Below are positions 18,446 through 27,006 of a stretch of DNA of 64,000 nt, in pieces. The position numbers were made by a program, and so were the translations under genes. Position 1 is the first letter of the stretch, and each line of letters opens with the position of its first letter. Origin of the DNA: an uncultured Lachnospiraceae bacterium (GTDB lineage Bacteria; Bacillota; Clostridia; Lachnospirales; Lachnospiraceae); assembly GCA_902476265.1 (NCBI GenBank), contig CABSCP010000010.1:36345-100344 (forward strand). The letters run 5' to 3'. The notes below the pieces were generated by a model that worked only from the letters and a program-made list of their open reading frames with translations, was not told the origin of the DNA and ran no database searches.

Positions 18446-19377
18446 AGAAAGTTGCAACCAGAGAAGCCTACGGAGAAGCGCTGGCGGAATTTGGCGAAAG
18501 CTATCCCGATCTGGTGGTGCTGGACGCGGACCTTGCGGCGGCTACCAAAACAGGCGTATTTAAAAAGAAATATCCCGAAAGACACATCGACTGCGGGATT
18601 GCGGAATCGAATATGATGGGCATTGCGGCAGGACTTTCCCTGACCGGAAAAATCCCGGTGGCCAGCACTTTTGCCATGTTTGCGGCGGGCCGTGCGTTCG
18701 AGCAGGTGAGAAACTCCATCGGTTATCCCCACTTAAACGTGAAGATCGGCGCGACCCATGCGGGCATCACAGTAGGGGAGGACGGCGCGTCCCATCAGTG
18801 TAATGAAGATATCGCACTTATGAGGACGATCCCCGGTATGGTAATTTTAAACCCTGCGGATGCGGTGGAAGCCAGAGCATGTGTGAAGGCGGCGCTGGAT
18901 CATGAAGGCCCTGTCTATATGCGTTTCGGCCGTGCGGCTGTGCCGGTGATCAATGACCGTCCCGATTACAACTTTGAAATCGGAAAAGGAGTAGTTCTGC
19001 GCGAAGGAACGGATGTGACAATTGTAGCCACCGGCATCATGGTGGCATCCAGCCTGGAAGCTGCTGAAAAACTGGCGGCGGAAGGAATCAGCGCAGAGGT
19101 CATCAATATCTGCACCATCAAACCTCTGGATAAGGAACTGATTGCGGCAAGCGCGAAGAAGACCGGAAAAGTGGTGACAGCGGAAGAACATTCTGTCATC
19201 GGCGGCCTGGGCGGCGCGGTTTGTGAAGCGCTGGCGGAGACCGTACCGGTTCCTGTGTGCAGAATCGGTATCAACGATGTATTCGGAGAATCCGGTTCCG
19301 CATCGGCACTTTTAGTGAAGTATGGCCTGGACGGTGAAGGCGTTTACAATAAAGTAAAAGCATTTTTAAACAGATAA
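18433..19377 (+). CDS. Transketolase, C-terminal subunit
   Basis: 314 residues comprising the pyrimidine-binding and C-terminal domains. The segment RHIDCGIAESNMMGIAAGLS carries the conserved catalytic Glu that activates thiamine diphosphate, and GATHAGITVGEDGASHQ with VILNPADAVEA is family-typical. It partners with the overlapping upstream gene, which lacks these domains. Expected product: half of a heterotetrameric transketolase. Confidence 0.95.
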   Translation: MSEVKKVATREAYGEALAEFGESYPDLVVLDADLAAATKTGVFKKKYPERHIDCGIAESNMMGIAAGLSLTGKIPVASTFAMFAAGRAFEQVRNSIGYPHLNVKIGATHAGITVGEDGASHQCNEDIALMRTIPGMVILNPADAVEARACVKAALDHEGPVYMRFGRAAVPVINDRPDYNFEIGKGVVLREGTDVTIVATGIMVASSLEAAEKLAAEGISAEVINICTIKPLDKELIAASAKKTGKVVTAEEHSVIGGLGGAVCEALAETVPVPVCRIGINDVFGESGSASALLVKYGLDGEGVYNKVKAFLNR

Positions 19378-19390
19378 AGAGGAAGATTGC

Positions 19391-20053
19391 ATGGAAAATA
19401 TTTTGGCTCCGTCAATTTTGGCGGCCGATGTGATGCGTTTGGGGGAACAGATCAGGCAGGTGCAGGACGCGGGGGCGAAATACCTGCACATAGATGTCAT
19501 GGACGGCGTTTTTGTACCGTCCCTGTCCTATGGGGTATGCGTCGTGGAGTCCATAAGGAAATCCAGCGATATGGTGCTGGATGTGCATCTGATGATTGTG
19601 AATCCCGAGCGGTATGTGGAGGCTTTTGCCAAAGCCGGAGCCGATATCATCACCGTGCATCTGGAAGCCTGCAGCGATTTAAAAAAGACGTTCCGCATGA
19701 TCCACAGCCTGGGCTGCAGGGCGGGACTGTCCATTAAGCCTGACACTCCCGTGAAAGCGGTTGAGGCCTATCTGGATCAGATAGATCTGCTGCTGATCAT
19801 GAGTGTGGAACCGGGATTTGGCGGACAGAAATATTTCCCGGAATCCACATCCCGAATCCGGGAAGCGGCAGCTTTAATTTCCCAGAAAGGGGTGCAGCTT
19901 GATCTGGAAGTGGACGGCGGCATTACGACAGAAAACGTGCGCCGTGTGCTGGAAGCGGGGGCGAATGTGATTGTGGCGGGGTCCGCCATTTTTCACAATC
20001 CGTCTGAGAATGCGGCGGCTTTTATGGAAATACTGAAGGAAGAGCAGAAATAG
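19391..20053 (+). CDS. rpe: Ribulose-phosphate 3-epimerase
   Basis: 220 residues, full length for a TIM-barrel epimerase. Diagnostic motifs in order: LAPSILAADVMRLGEQ, HIDVMDGVFVPSLSYG, DVHLMIVNPERY, MSVEPGFGGQKY and LEVDGGITTENV with GANVIVAGSAIF. The metal-binding His and Asp residues of the family lie in these motifs. It interconverts ribulose 5-phosphate and xylulose 5-phosphate. It is 13 nt downstream of the transketolase genes and ends at a terminator. Confidence 0.97.
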   Translation: MENILAPSILAADVMRLGEQIRQVQDAGAKYLHIDVMDGVFVPSLSYGVCVVESIRKSSDMVLDVHLMIVNPERYVEAFAKAGADIITVHLEACSDLKKTFRMIHSLGCRAGLSIKPDTPVKAVEAYLDQIDLLLIMSVEPGFGGQKYFPESTSRIREAAALISQKGVQLDLEVDGGITTENVRRVLEAGANVIVAGSAIFHNPSENAAAFMEILKEEQK

Positions 20054-20065
20054 TTTTTAAAAGCA

Positions 20066-20106
20066 AAAACCGCTGGTTGGCAGAAAATATGCCGGCCGGC
20101 GGTTTT
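20066..20106 (+). terminator. Terminator after rpe
   Basis: AAAACCGCTGG and CCGGCGGTTTT with an inner GGCA/TGCC stem; the right arm ends in TTTT. Confidence 0.75.
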
Positions 20107-20150
20107 CCTGCAACAGGAAGGAATTTGGTTTGGAAAAAGCGGGGGAGAAG

Positions 20151-20828
20151 ATGGACAAAATTCTGATCGTGGAGGATGAAAAACTCATCCGGGAAGAGTT
20201 GAGGGACATTTTGGAAAACGAAGGATATGCAGCGGAATATGTGACGGATTTTTCAGATGTCTGTGGGCAGATCAAGGAGAAAAGCCCGGATCTCATTCTG
20301 CTGGACGTGAACCTGCCTGTACAGGACGGCTATCGATTATGCACCGCAATCAGAAAATTTAGCCGGATCCCAATCCTGTTTCTCACCGGCAGGGATACGG
20401 CCATGGATGAGCTGCAGGCATTAACCCTGGGCGGCGACGATTATATGGCAAAGCCCTTTCATGTGCCGGTCCTGCTGGCGCGCATCCGGCTGCTCCTGGG
20501 CAAAAGGAAAGGCACAGAGCAAAAGGGATATCTGGACTATAAGGGGATCCGGCTTTTTTTTATTGCAGGGACGGTGGAATATGAAGGCAGAAAAGCCGAA
20601 CTGACGAAAACAGAACTGAAAATCATGTATTATCTTTTCAGCCATCCGCAGGAGATTGTGCCGCGGATAGAACTTGTGGAGTATCTCTGGGATAACGGAG
20701 TCCATCTGGACGATAACACCCTCAGCGTGAATGTGGGGCGCATCCGGGAAAAGCTGAGCAACATCGGAGCAGGAGAACTGATACAGACCAGGCGGGGACT
20801 GGGATATAAGCTTGCAGCACAGGATTAG
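20151..20828 (+). CDS. OmpR-family response regulator, BceR-like
   Basis: 225 residues. Receiver domain with E8/D9/E10 and phospho-acceptor D52 in LILLDVNLPVQDG, conserved Thr in LFLTGRD and Lys in YMAKPFH, followed by a winged-helix output domain (LTKTELKIMYYLF, VEYLWDNGVHLDDNTLSVNVGRI). The form DVNLPVQDGYRLC is typical of regulators paired with BceS-type kinases, and the next gene is one. Start ATG 20151 sits after GGGGGAG. By family knowledge it switches on the antimicrobial-peptide detoxification ABC transporter encoded downstream. Confidence 0.92.
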   Translation: MDKILIVEDEKLIREELRDILENEGYAAEYVTDFSDVCGQIKEKSPDLILLDVNLPVQDGYRLCTAIRKFSRIPILFLTGRDTAMDELQALTLGGDDYMAKPFHVPVLLARIRLLLGKRKGTEQKGYLDYKGIRLFFIAGTVEYEGRKAELTKTELKIMYYLFSHPQEIVPRIELVEYLWDNGVHLDDNTLSVNVGRIREKLSNIGAGELIQTRRGLGYKLAAQD

Positions 20829-20860
20829 GATATAAAAAAGAAAATCCGGAGGGTTTCATT

Positions 20861-21886
20861 ATGACATTCAGGGAATTTGTACAGGAGAATAGCGGGGTGC
20901 TTCTGATCTGTGGGGCAGGAGGCCTTTTTTTGACTTTTTTTCTATATTTTTTCGGCCTTGGGGCAGCGGAAATCATTCTTCTGTGGATCTGCTTTGTGAT
21001 GACTGTAGGGTGCTGTTTTGGGTTCCGCTTTTGTAGCACGAAAAAGCGGCTGGATGAGCTGGAAGCCCTGATGGATTCGCTGGACCGAAAATATTTGTTC
21101 GCTCAGATTGCAGATGCGCCCGTTTCCGTGGTGGAGAAAAAATATTTCGCCTTTTTGCAGGCCGCTTTAAAAAGTATGTCGGACGAAATTGCTCAAAATA
21201 TCCGGCAGCAAGAAGAATACAGGGAATTTGTGGAACAGTGGGTTCATGAAATTAAGGTCCCTGTTACCGGAATCAATCTGATCTGTGAAAATGACAGGAA
21301 TGAAAATACCCGAAAAATATTGGCCCAGACGGAACGGGTGGAACAGGATGTGGAGCTGGTACTATTCTATGCCAGGCTGGGGCAGGAGGAAAAGGATTTT
21401 CTGGTGAAGGAAGTGGATCTGAACCGCTGTGTGCAGGAAGCGCTGGGGCAGAACAAACAGCTGCTGATCGGCAACGGCGTCCGGGCGGAGACGGACGGGG
21501 TGAGGGACCGCGTTTATTCCGATGAAAAATGGCTTGTTTTTATCCTGAACCAGCTTTTAAGCAACAGTGTCAAATACCGCAGCCACAGGCCTCCGGTGAT
21601 CCGGTTCGCTTCGGAAAGTACAGAACAGCACATCATTTTTACCGTGACGGATAACGGAAGAGGAATCCGGGAAAGTGAGATACAAAGAGTGTTTGAAAAA
21701 GGCTTTGTGGGGAGTAACGGCAGAGCACAAAACCGCTCTACGGGACTTGGCCTTTATCTGTGCCGACAGTTTTGCGCCCGGCTGGGGATCGGGATTACGA
21801 TTGCGTCTAAGGAAGGTGAGTATACCTCGGTTTCCCTGTATTTTCCCAGAGGGGAGACGGAGGCGGCAAAGCTTTCGGAAGCTTGA
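20861..21886 (+). CDS. Intramembrane-sensing histidine kinase, BceS-like
   Basis: 341 residues with two closely spaced N-terminal helices (about 12-32 and 36-55) and almost no extracellular loop, the mark of BceS-type kinases that sense through their ABC transporter. H129 lies in QWVHEIKVPVTG; then NQLLSNSVKYR, DNGRGI and STGLGLYLC of the ATPase domain. It lies 32 nt after the regulator gene. Function inferred from family: it detects flux through the BceAB-type transporter encoded at 22441-25229. Confidence 0.92.
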   Translation: MTFREFVQENSGVLLICGAGGLFLTFFLYFFGLGAAEIILLWICFVMTVGCCFGFRFCSTKKRLDELEALMDSLDRKYLFAQIADAPVSVVEKKYFAFLQAALKSMSDEIAQNIRQQEEYREFVEQWVHEIKVPVTGINLICENDRNENTRKILAQTERVEQDVELVLFYARLGQEEKDFLVKEVDLNRCVQEALGQNKQLLIGNGVRAETDGVRDRVYSDEKWLVFILNQLLSNSVKYRSHRPPVIRFASESTEQHIIFTVTDNGRGIRESEIQRVFEKGFVGSNGRAQNRSTGLGLYLCRQFCARLGIGITIASKEGEYTSVSLYFPRGETEAAKLSEA

Positions 21887-21977
21887 ATTTGCAATCTGCC
21901 GAAAGGGCGAATCTGACAATTTTGTTAGGTTAAAACGGGTCACATTGATACCATAAAAAAACGGTACCATATAAAAT

Positions 21978-22025
21978 GGAGCTGTCAGTGAGAAAAAAAT
22001 GCAGTCACTGCAAAAAGGAGGCTCC
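21978..22025 (+). promoter_or_regulatory. Leader hairpin overlapping a ribosome binding site
   Basis: GGAGC at 21978-21982 pairs with GCTCC at 22021-22025 and CAGTGA (21986-21991) pairs with TCACTG (22005-22010). The outer arm touches the GGAGG site (22017-22021) of the gene at 22028, so it may lower its translation. The upstream gap (21887-21977) has an A/T-rich promoter-like TATAAA near 21970 but no clear -35. Confidence 0.4.
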
Positions 22026-22027
22026 AA

Positions 22028-22444
22028 ATGGACAAAAAAAGATTGACGGCAGGGGTTGCCTGTGTGATTCTGGCAGCGATGGTTTTGGGTATCGTAATGC
22101 AGACGATGGGAAAAGCGGTACGGGAAGGAACTCCCTACTCCCGGACGGAAGTGGAATATGTGCGGGAAGAGGGGAAAATCACACAGATTGAAGTGAGAGG
22201 AAAAATTCCATGGGGAAATCTGACCGCGGAAGAGGAAAGGGAGACGAGACAGGATGACCGGGGGAAAAACAGTGAAGTGATCGAAAGATATAGAATAAAA
22301 TCCGGATTTTCCCTGCGACGCGGCATGTCGCTGAAAATTTCCCCGGAGATTTCAGAGGATATTCACCACACTTATATTCTGGAATTTGCAGATCGGGAAA
22401 TCATTGTGAGAGATGGCCTGTGGGCAGGGGAGGAAGCGGAATGA
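22028..22444 (+). CDS. Small membrane-anchored protein of a Bce-type locus, unknown
   Basis: 138 residues. A single N-terminal hydrophobic helix (about 8-26) is followed by a soluble, charged, beta-prone extracytoplasmic part with no motif I recognise (for example VEYVREEGKITQIEVRGKIP). It lies between the BceS-like kinase and the ATPase gene, overlapping the latter by ATGA, so it is co-translated with the transporter. Standard BceRSAB loci do not have such a gene. An accessory subunit or ligand-binding lipoprotein-like helper is possible; that is inference from position only. Confidence 0.7.
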   Translation: MDKKRLTAGVACVILAAMVLGIVMQTMGKAVREGTPYSRTEVEYVREEGKITQIEVRGKIPWGNLTAEEERETRQDDRGKNSEVIERYRIKSGFSLRRGMSLKISPEISEDIHHTYILEFADREIIVRDGLWAGEEAE

Positions 22445-23211
22445 GGAGGAAGAATATTGCGCTTGCCGCCGACCATATTCAGAAGGTTTACGGGAATCAG
22501 GGGACGGTGACCAGAGCCTTAAACGATATCAGCTTTGAGGTGGGATACGGCGAATATATCAGCATCATGGGGCCGTCGGGATCGGGGAAAACGACGCTGC
22601 TCAACTGTGTGTCCACCATTGACACGGTCAGTTCCGGACACATTTTCCTGGACGGAAAGGATATCACTGCGCTCGATGAGGAAGAGACAGCGGAATTCCG
22701 GAGAAAAAATCTGGGCTTTGTATTTCAGGATTTTAATCTGTTGGATACGCTGACGCTGGAAGAAAACATTGCACTGCCGCTCACATTGGCCAGGAGAACC
22801 CCTTCCGACATCAAAAAAAGAGTGGGGGAAGTTTCCGAAAAATTACAGATTGCAAATGTGCTTGAAAAATTCCCCTATCAGGTTTCAGGCGGGCAGAAAC
22901 AGAGATGCGCTTTCGCCAGAGCTGTGGCGGGAGAACCGAAACTGATCATGGCGGATGAACCTACAGGGGCGCTGGATTTTCATTCTTCCTGTACCCTTCT
23001 GGAAATAATGGAGAAATTTAACCGGGAGCAGGACACCACGATACTGATGGTGACCCATGACGCCTTTTGTGCCAGCTTTGCAAAGCGGATTATGTTTGTG
23101 AGGGACGGCAGAATATTTAACGAAATTCATAGGGGTGGAAAAACGCGGGAGCTGTTTTATCACGAAATCCTGGATGTGCTGTCCGCCATGGGAGGGGATA
23201 AGATATGTTAA
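22441..23211 (+). CDS. Bce-type ABC transporter ATP-binding protein
   Basis: 256 residues. Walker A GPSGSGKTTLLNCVST, Q-loop FVFQDFNLLDTLT, signature VSGGQKQRCAFARAV and Walker B LIMADEPTGALDFHS are all intact and of the BceA/MacB form. Start ATG 22441 overlaps the previous stop. It energises the permease whose gene begins 7 nt before this one ends. Likely role: resistance to cell-wall-targeting peptide antibiotics by freeing lipid II-cycle targets; family inference. Confidence 0.93.
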   Translation: MRRKNIALAADHIQKVYGNQGTVTRALNDISFEVGYGEYISIMGPSGSGKTTLLNCVSTIDTVSSGHIFLDGKDITALDEEETAEFRRKNLGFVFQDFNLLDTLTLEENIALPLTLARRTPSDIKKRVGEVSEKLQIANVLEKFPYQVSGGQKQRCAFARAVAGEPKLIMADEPTGALDFHSSCTLLEIMEKFNREQDTTILMVTHDAFCASFAKRIMFVRDGRIFNEIHRGGKTRELFYHEILDVLSAMGGDKIC

Positions 23212-25229
23212 GGCAGTTGTCTTTCAGAAATGTAAAAAGGCAGATGGGCGAATACCTGCTCTATATGGTAACGCTCATATGCGCAGTCGCGTTTATGTTC
23301 GCCTTTCATGCCCTGATTTTTTCGGATAAAGTCAAAGCGTTAAAAGGGATGGATGTTTTACCGCTGTTTATTGCGGCCACATCGGCGCTGATTATTTTTA
23401 TCCTTGGCTGGCTTGTAAACTATATGACTAATTATATGCTTCGGAAACGCAGCAGGGAATTGGGAACCTATATGGTTCTGGGTATTTCCGGCAGGGAGAT
23501 CAGAAGGCTTCTGCTGCGGGAAAACCTTCTCATGGGAGGTTTTGCGTTTCTGGCCGGGCTGGCGCCGGGCATCCTTTTATCACAGCTGCTGGAAGCGGCT
23601 TTGTGCCATGCTTTTGGGCTTTTATATGTGCCGTCCTTCCGCTTTTTGATTCCTGCAGCCGGGTTGACGCTGTTGTATTTTGGAGCGATATTTTGGGCGG
23701 CTCTTTTCCTGAATAAAAGATGGATGCGCAAATTGAAACTGACGGAACTGCTGTCTTATGATAGAATGAACGAAAGCGGATATTTGGAGGGAACGGGGAA
23801 AACGCTGCCCGTGTTTTTGACGGCGGTTCTTTCGGGGATTGCCGGAGGAACCGTACTGCTGAAAGCGCCTTTTGGTTCCGGATACAGTGTGCTGGTTGGG
23901 CTTGTACTGATCGTACTGGGGGTATTTGGCTTCTTTATAAGCGTCCCTCCCTTTCTCGCGATGTGTTTTGAACGGGACAGGAACTGGAAATTCCAAAAGG
24001 ACAGAATGCTGACCCTCCGCCTTTTTGCATCCAGGCTGGGGGAAATGAGCGTGATGATGGCGGTCCTGTGCATTTTGTTTACGCTGGCTGCCGCCGCCTG
24101 GGGAGTCGGAATCGCCGGGGACCGGATCGCAGCAAAAAGTATTGCCGATAATCCGTTTGACCTGATGATCCTGCATCCGGGTGAAAGAAAGGATTTCTCA
24201 AAGTATGAGGAGGAGATTTCCGGCATTTCGCCGGTGGCAGACAGCTATGCCTATCCGATCTTTACCGGTGGGGGTACTGCATTTTCTGCAATTCACAAGG
24301 ATGCGGTGGAACAGTTTGGAAAGCCCATGAAGGTTTCGTTTTTGGAGTTTAGCAGGGATCCTTATTTAAGGCAGAGCGATTACCGGCGGCTCCGGCAGAT
24401 GCTGGGATATCCGGTCCCTGAAATGGAAGAAGGAAGCTGCTATATTCATTGCAGCCCGCTGCTTTCAAAGACATTTGAAAGATGTCTGGGAGAAAAGCAG
24501 GGAAACCTGATAAACGGAAAAACTTATACCGTGGGCGGCATTTACACGGAACCCTTTTGCCAGATGAATACCTACGGAAACGGACTGGATTATATTGTGA
24601 TCGTGCCTGACGAAACAGCGGCCGGGCTGGAAATTCTGTACAGCCTTTATGTGGCCGTTACGAAAGAGCCTCTGAGCAATGAGCGGCTGGAAGAACTGGT
24701 TTTACAGGATGCGGATCTGGTCTGGCTGAACAGGACGATGGGGAAATCGGTGCCCGGTACAGACCTGTGTACTTCCCTGGTACAGGAAAATGTGGACTTT
24801 GTTTCCGGAAAGTGGGTGCAGAAAGAAACGCTGACAGGCATTTATGCACTGCTGGTCAGCCTGTTTTACCTGGCTTTTATCCTGGAGATCACAGGCAGCG
24901 CTATTCTGGGAACCCAGGTGCTTTCAAACCGGGAGAAAAAGAGGCGGAACGATCAGATTTTGAGTAATTTGGGGATGTCTTTACAACAGATCAGAAGGCT
25001 GGAACACCGTCAGCATTTGCTGCTTTTTCTGATTCCTGCCCTGCCTGCACTGGCCATCAGCGGATGTCTGATTTATGTGGGAGCGTCCGGAATGCAGTTC
25101 ATGGCCTATGAATTGCCTGTTTTTACCGCAAAAGGATGGATTTTTGGGATCATCGGGGCAGCGGCACTGCTTTTTACAGCTTTATATATGGTTTACTATG
25201 CGGTAGTGTGTATCAGCAGCCGGGGGTAG
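23205..25229 (+). CDS. Bce-type ABC transporter permease
   Basis: 674 residues, the normal length for BceB. Helices near the N-terminus (17-37, 55-73), a middle group, a large extracellular domain at roughly residues 310-540 between helices 7 and 8, and a final three-helix group after KRRNDQILSNLGMSLQQIRR. The first block has RELGTYMVLGISGREIRRLL, the FtsX-type coupling region. The extracellular domain is the family's peptide-sensing element. It completes the operon with the regulator, kinase, small protein and ATPase. Confidence 0.92.
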   Translation: MLRQLSFRNVKRQMGEYLLYMVTLICAVAFMFAFHALIFSDKVKALKGMDVLPLFIAATSALIIFILGWLVNYMTNYMLRKRSRELGTYMVLGISGREIRRLLLRENLLMGGFAFLAGLAPGILLSQLLEAALCHAFGLLYVPSFRFLIPAAGLTLLYFGAIFWAALFLNKRWMRKLKLTELLSYDRMNESGYLEGTGKTLPVFLTAVLSGIAGGTVLLKAPFGSGYSVLVGLVLIVLGVFGFFISVPPFLAMCFERDRNWKFQKDRMLTLRLFASRLGEMSVMMAVLCILFTLAAAAWGVGIAGDRIAAKSIADNPFDLMILHPGERKDFSKYEEEISGISPVADSYAYPIFTGGGTAFSAIHKDAVEQFGKPMKVSFLEFSRDPYLRQSDYRRLRQMLGYPVPEMEEGSCYIHCSPLLSKTFERCLGEKQGNLINGKTYTVGGIYTEPFCQMNTYGNGLDYIVIVPDETAAGLEILYSLYVAVTKEPLSNERLEELVLQDADLVWLNRTMGKSVPGTDLCTSLVQENVDFVSGKWVQKETLTGIYALLVSLFYLAFILEITGSAILGTQVLSNREKKRRNDQILSNLGMSLQQIRRLEHRQHLLLFLIPALPALAISGCLIYVGASGMQFMAYELPVFTAKGWIFGIIGAAALLFTALYMVYYAVVCISSRG

Positions 25230-25270
25230 AAACCGGCAGGAAGAGTCCTAAAAAAGACAGGAGTGGAAAA

Positions 25271-25732
25271 GTGAAAATAAAGCAGGCAGGTATGGAACAA
25301 TTTGAAACAATTCAATCTATCACCACAGAAACCATAAAAGAAGTTTATCCTCATTATTATCCGAAGGGTGCTGTTGATTTTTTTCTCAAACATCACAGCG
25401 ATGAACATATTAGGAAAGACATCCTGGACGGGCGCGTATTTTTAATCTATTCCGCAGAAGGAAATGCCGCCGGAACCGTGACGGTAAAAGAAAACGAAAT
25501 CTGCCGTCTGTTTGTCCTGCCTTCCTTTCAGGGACAAGGGTTTGGGCGGGAGCTTTTACGGTTCGCGGAAGAAACAATTTTTGAGCAATACGGCGTCATT
25601 ACACTGGATGCCTCCCTTCCGGCAAAGACGATTTATAAGAAAAGAGGATATGTGGAGACAAAGTCGCACTCGATTCAGACACAGGGCGGAGATTTCCTGT
25701 GCTATGACGTGATGCAGAAAACCATGAAATAG
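25271..25732 (+). CDS. GNAT family N-acetyltransferase
   Basis: 153 residues. Acetyl-CoA binding loop FQGQGFGRELLRFAEE follows beta-strand 4 (ICRLFVLPS), and LDASLPAKTIYKKRGYVET is the typical C-terminal half of the fold. Start GTG 25271 is supported by AGGAG 7 nt upstream; the longer frame would run into the permease gene. Substrate unknown. It trails the Bce operon by 41 nt and might be read through. Confidence 0.88.
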   Translation: MKIKQAGMEQFETIQSITTETIKEVYPHYYPKGAVDFFLKHHSDEHIRKDILDGRVFLIYSAEGNAAGTVTVKENEICRLFVLPSFQGQGFGRELLRFAEETIFEQYGVITLDASLPAKTIYKKRGYVETKSHSIQTQGGDFLCYDVMQKTMK

Positions 25733-25809
25733 GAATTTCAGAGAAAAACAAATGAGCGGGTTTAAGTCACTGCAAATCATAAGATTGGGTTGCCAGAGGA
25801 GATTTTTGT

Positions 25810-26112
25810 ATGGAATTTGTTTATGAGCCGGCGCTGCAGGAGTATATGCGCCTAAAAAAGAAAACGATTATCGTCGTGGAGGTTGCGGAATGCAACTGCA
25901 CCGATCTGGAAGTGCAGGAGCTTCATATCCGTTTGATCAATGAGAGACAGGCGGACTTTTTTAAGAACAAAAAAAGGTTCCGAAGTCGCGTTACCGATAT
26001 GGGGGAAGTGCTGCTTCCTCCATATCGGCTGGAATATGACGACACTGTCATATTTGGCCTGAAATCCTTTCTGGGCATCAAGTCGGTCACGCAGAAAGGG
26101 ATTCGGTTTTAG
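25810..26112 (+). CDS. Hypothetical 100-residue protein with a CxC motif
   Basis: The start MEFVYEPALQEYMRLKKKTI followed by a beta-strand IVVEVAECNCTD faintly resembles the small HesB-like CC/Se-motif proteins of Bacillota (KKxx-ITVE-C..C). Here only CNC is present, so a metal or redox role is speculative. A purine-rich AGGAGA lies 9 nt upstream. Its last 26 nt overlap the end of the convergent DUF3021 gene. Most of the C-terminal half is basic, ending GIKSVTQKGIRF. Confidence 0.55.
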   Translation: MEFVYEPALQEYMRLKKKTIIVVEVAECNCTDLEVQELHIRLINERQADFFKNKKRFRSRVTDMGEVLLPPYRLEYDDTVIFGLKSFLGIKSVTQKGIRF

Positions 26113-26521
26113 ACCGGATTTCCTGAATCAGCCGGTTTTGCCTGCGGGCCGCCTGAAAGGCCGAAAAATAGTAAAAAGCGCCCCCGATCATATAAGGAAC
26201 AGTGAAACTGATAAACGCATTCCGGTAGCCGTGCGGTGCAACTTCCGAAAAAAAGGAACCGATAAATATGGAGAGAAACACCAGGCTCATGGCGATCAGA
26301 TACTGCACCAGAATCATGGCGACAGGCGACCATTCTTCAAAAAGATAATGGATGGAAAGCACCAGAACAGCGATGGAAGTCCATAAAAGCATCAAAAAGG
26401 AGTTCACATGATCCCCATATTCCTGTCCGTTTGCCAGGCTTAAGATGGCGTTTGCAATGGATAAAATGGTATAACTGATACAGATTGTGATGGGAATTTC
26501 CACACCTTTTAAAATTCTCAC
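26087..26521 (-). CDS. DUF3021 membrane protein
   Basis: 144 residues with four predicted helices, opening with VEIPITICISYTILSIANAI and showing the paired helices and SFFSE loop usual for DUF3021. It starts at GTG 26521 (GGGAGG 7 nt upstream), 14 nt after the LytTR gene on the same strand. LytTR plus DUF3021 is a recurrent Bacillota pair in which the membrane protein is thought to hold or modulate the DNA-binding partner. Confidence 0.85.
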   Translation of the reverse strand: MRILKGVEIPITICISYTILSIANAILSLANGQEYGDHVNSFLMLLWTSIAVLVLSIHYLFEEWSPVAMILVQYLIAMSLVFLSIFIGSFFSEVAPHGYRNAFISFTVPYMIGGAFYYFSAFQAARRQNRLIQEIRSKTESLSA

Positions 26522-26535
26522 TTTGATACCTCCCT

Positions 26536-26988
26536 TTAAAGTGTCTGATTGACCTGTTTCAAAAAATCCTCAAAGGTCCGTTTGTAGCTGCGGTTGATCT
26601 GCAGCCGTTCCCCGTTTTTTAAGACAGCCAGCACCCGCATATTCGCTTCCGGTTTCACCGCCCGGATCCAGAACACATTGACCAGGTTCGCTTTGCTGAT
26701 CCGTACAAAACCGAATGCCCCCAGCTGTTCCTCCAGGGCGGCCAGGGATCCGGAAAGCTGGTATACCTGCCCGTCTGTATAGGCAAAAGTCCTTCTGTCC
26801 ACCGTATCGATATAACAAATATCCTTTAAATCAAGCAGATACTTCTCCCCTTCCAGCATCCCGTAAACAACGGGTTTTTCATTTTTGACCAGAGAGATGA
26901 TCTGTTTTAGCATCGGCGTCATTTTGGCATAATAAATGTCGATCCGCTCGCTGCCTTCTTTTGTATGAAATAAATTCAGACCAAACAT
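26536..26988 (-). CDS. LytTR DNA-binding domain regulator
   Basis: 150 residues with no receiver domain. The LytTR domain occupies about residues 45-145: KYLLDLKDICYIDTVDRRTF, GSLAALEEQLGAFGFVRISK and NLVNVFWIRAVKP are diagnostic, ending RLQINRSYKRTFEDFL. The DUF3021 partner follows directly. Such pairs often self-regulate and control a nearby transporter; here the adjoining hydrolase gene (27007-27960) lies upstream on the same strand with an 18-nt gap and could be in the same operon. Confidence 0.9.
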   Translation of the reverse strand: MFGLNLFHTKEGSERIDIYYAKMTPMLKQIISLVKNEKPVVYGMLEGEKYLLDLKDICYIDTVDRRTFAYTDGQVYQLSGSLAALEEQLGAFGFVRISKANLVNVFWIRAVKPEANMRVLAVLKNGERLQINRSYKRTFEDFLKQVNQTL

Positions 26989-27006
26989 TGCATTTGTGCT
27001 CCTCGA

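Noticed and set aside
26536..26988. LytTR gene as a two-component response regulator
   Set aside because: There is no receiver domain or phospho-acceptor Asp; only the DNA-binding domain is present.
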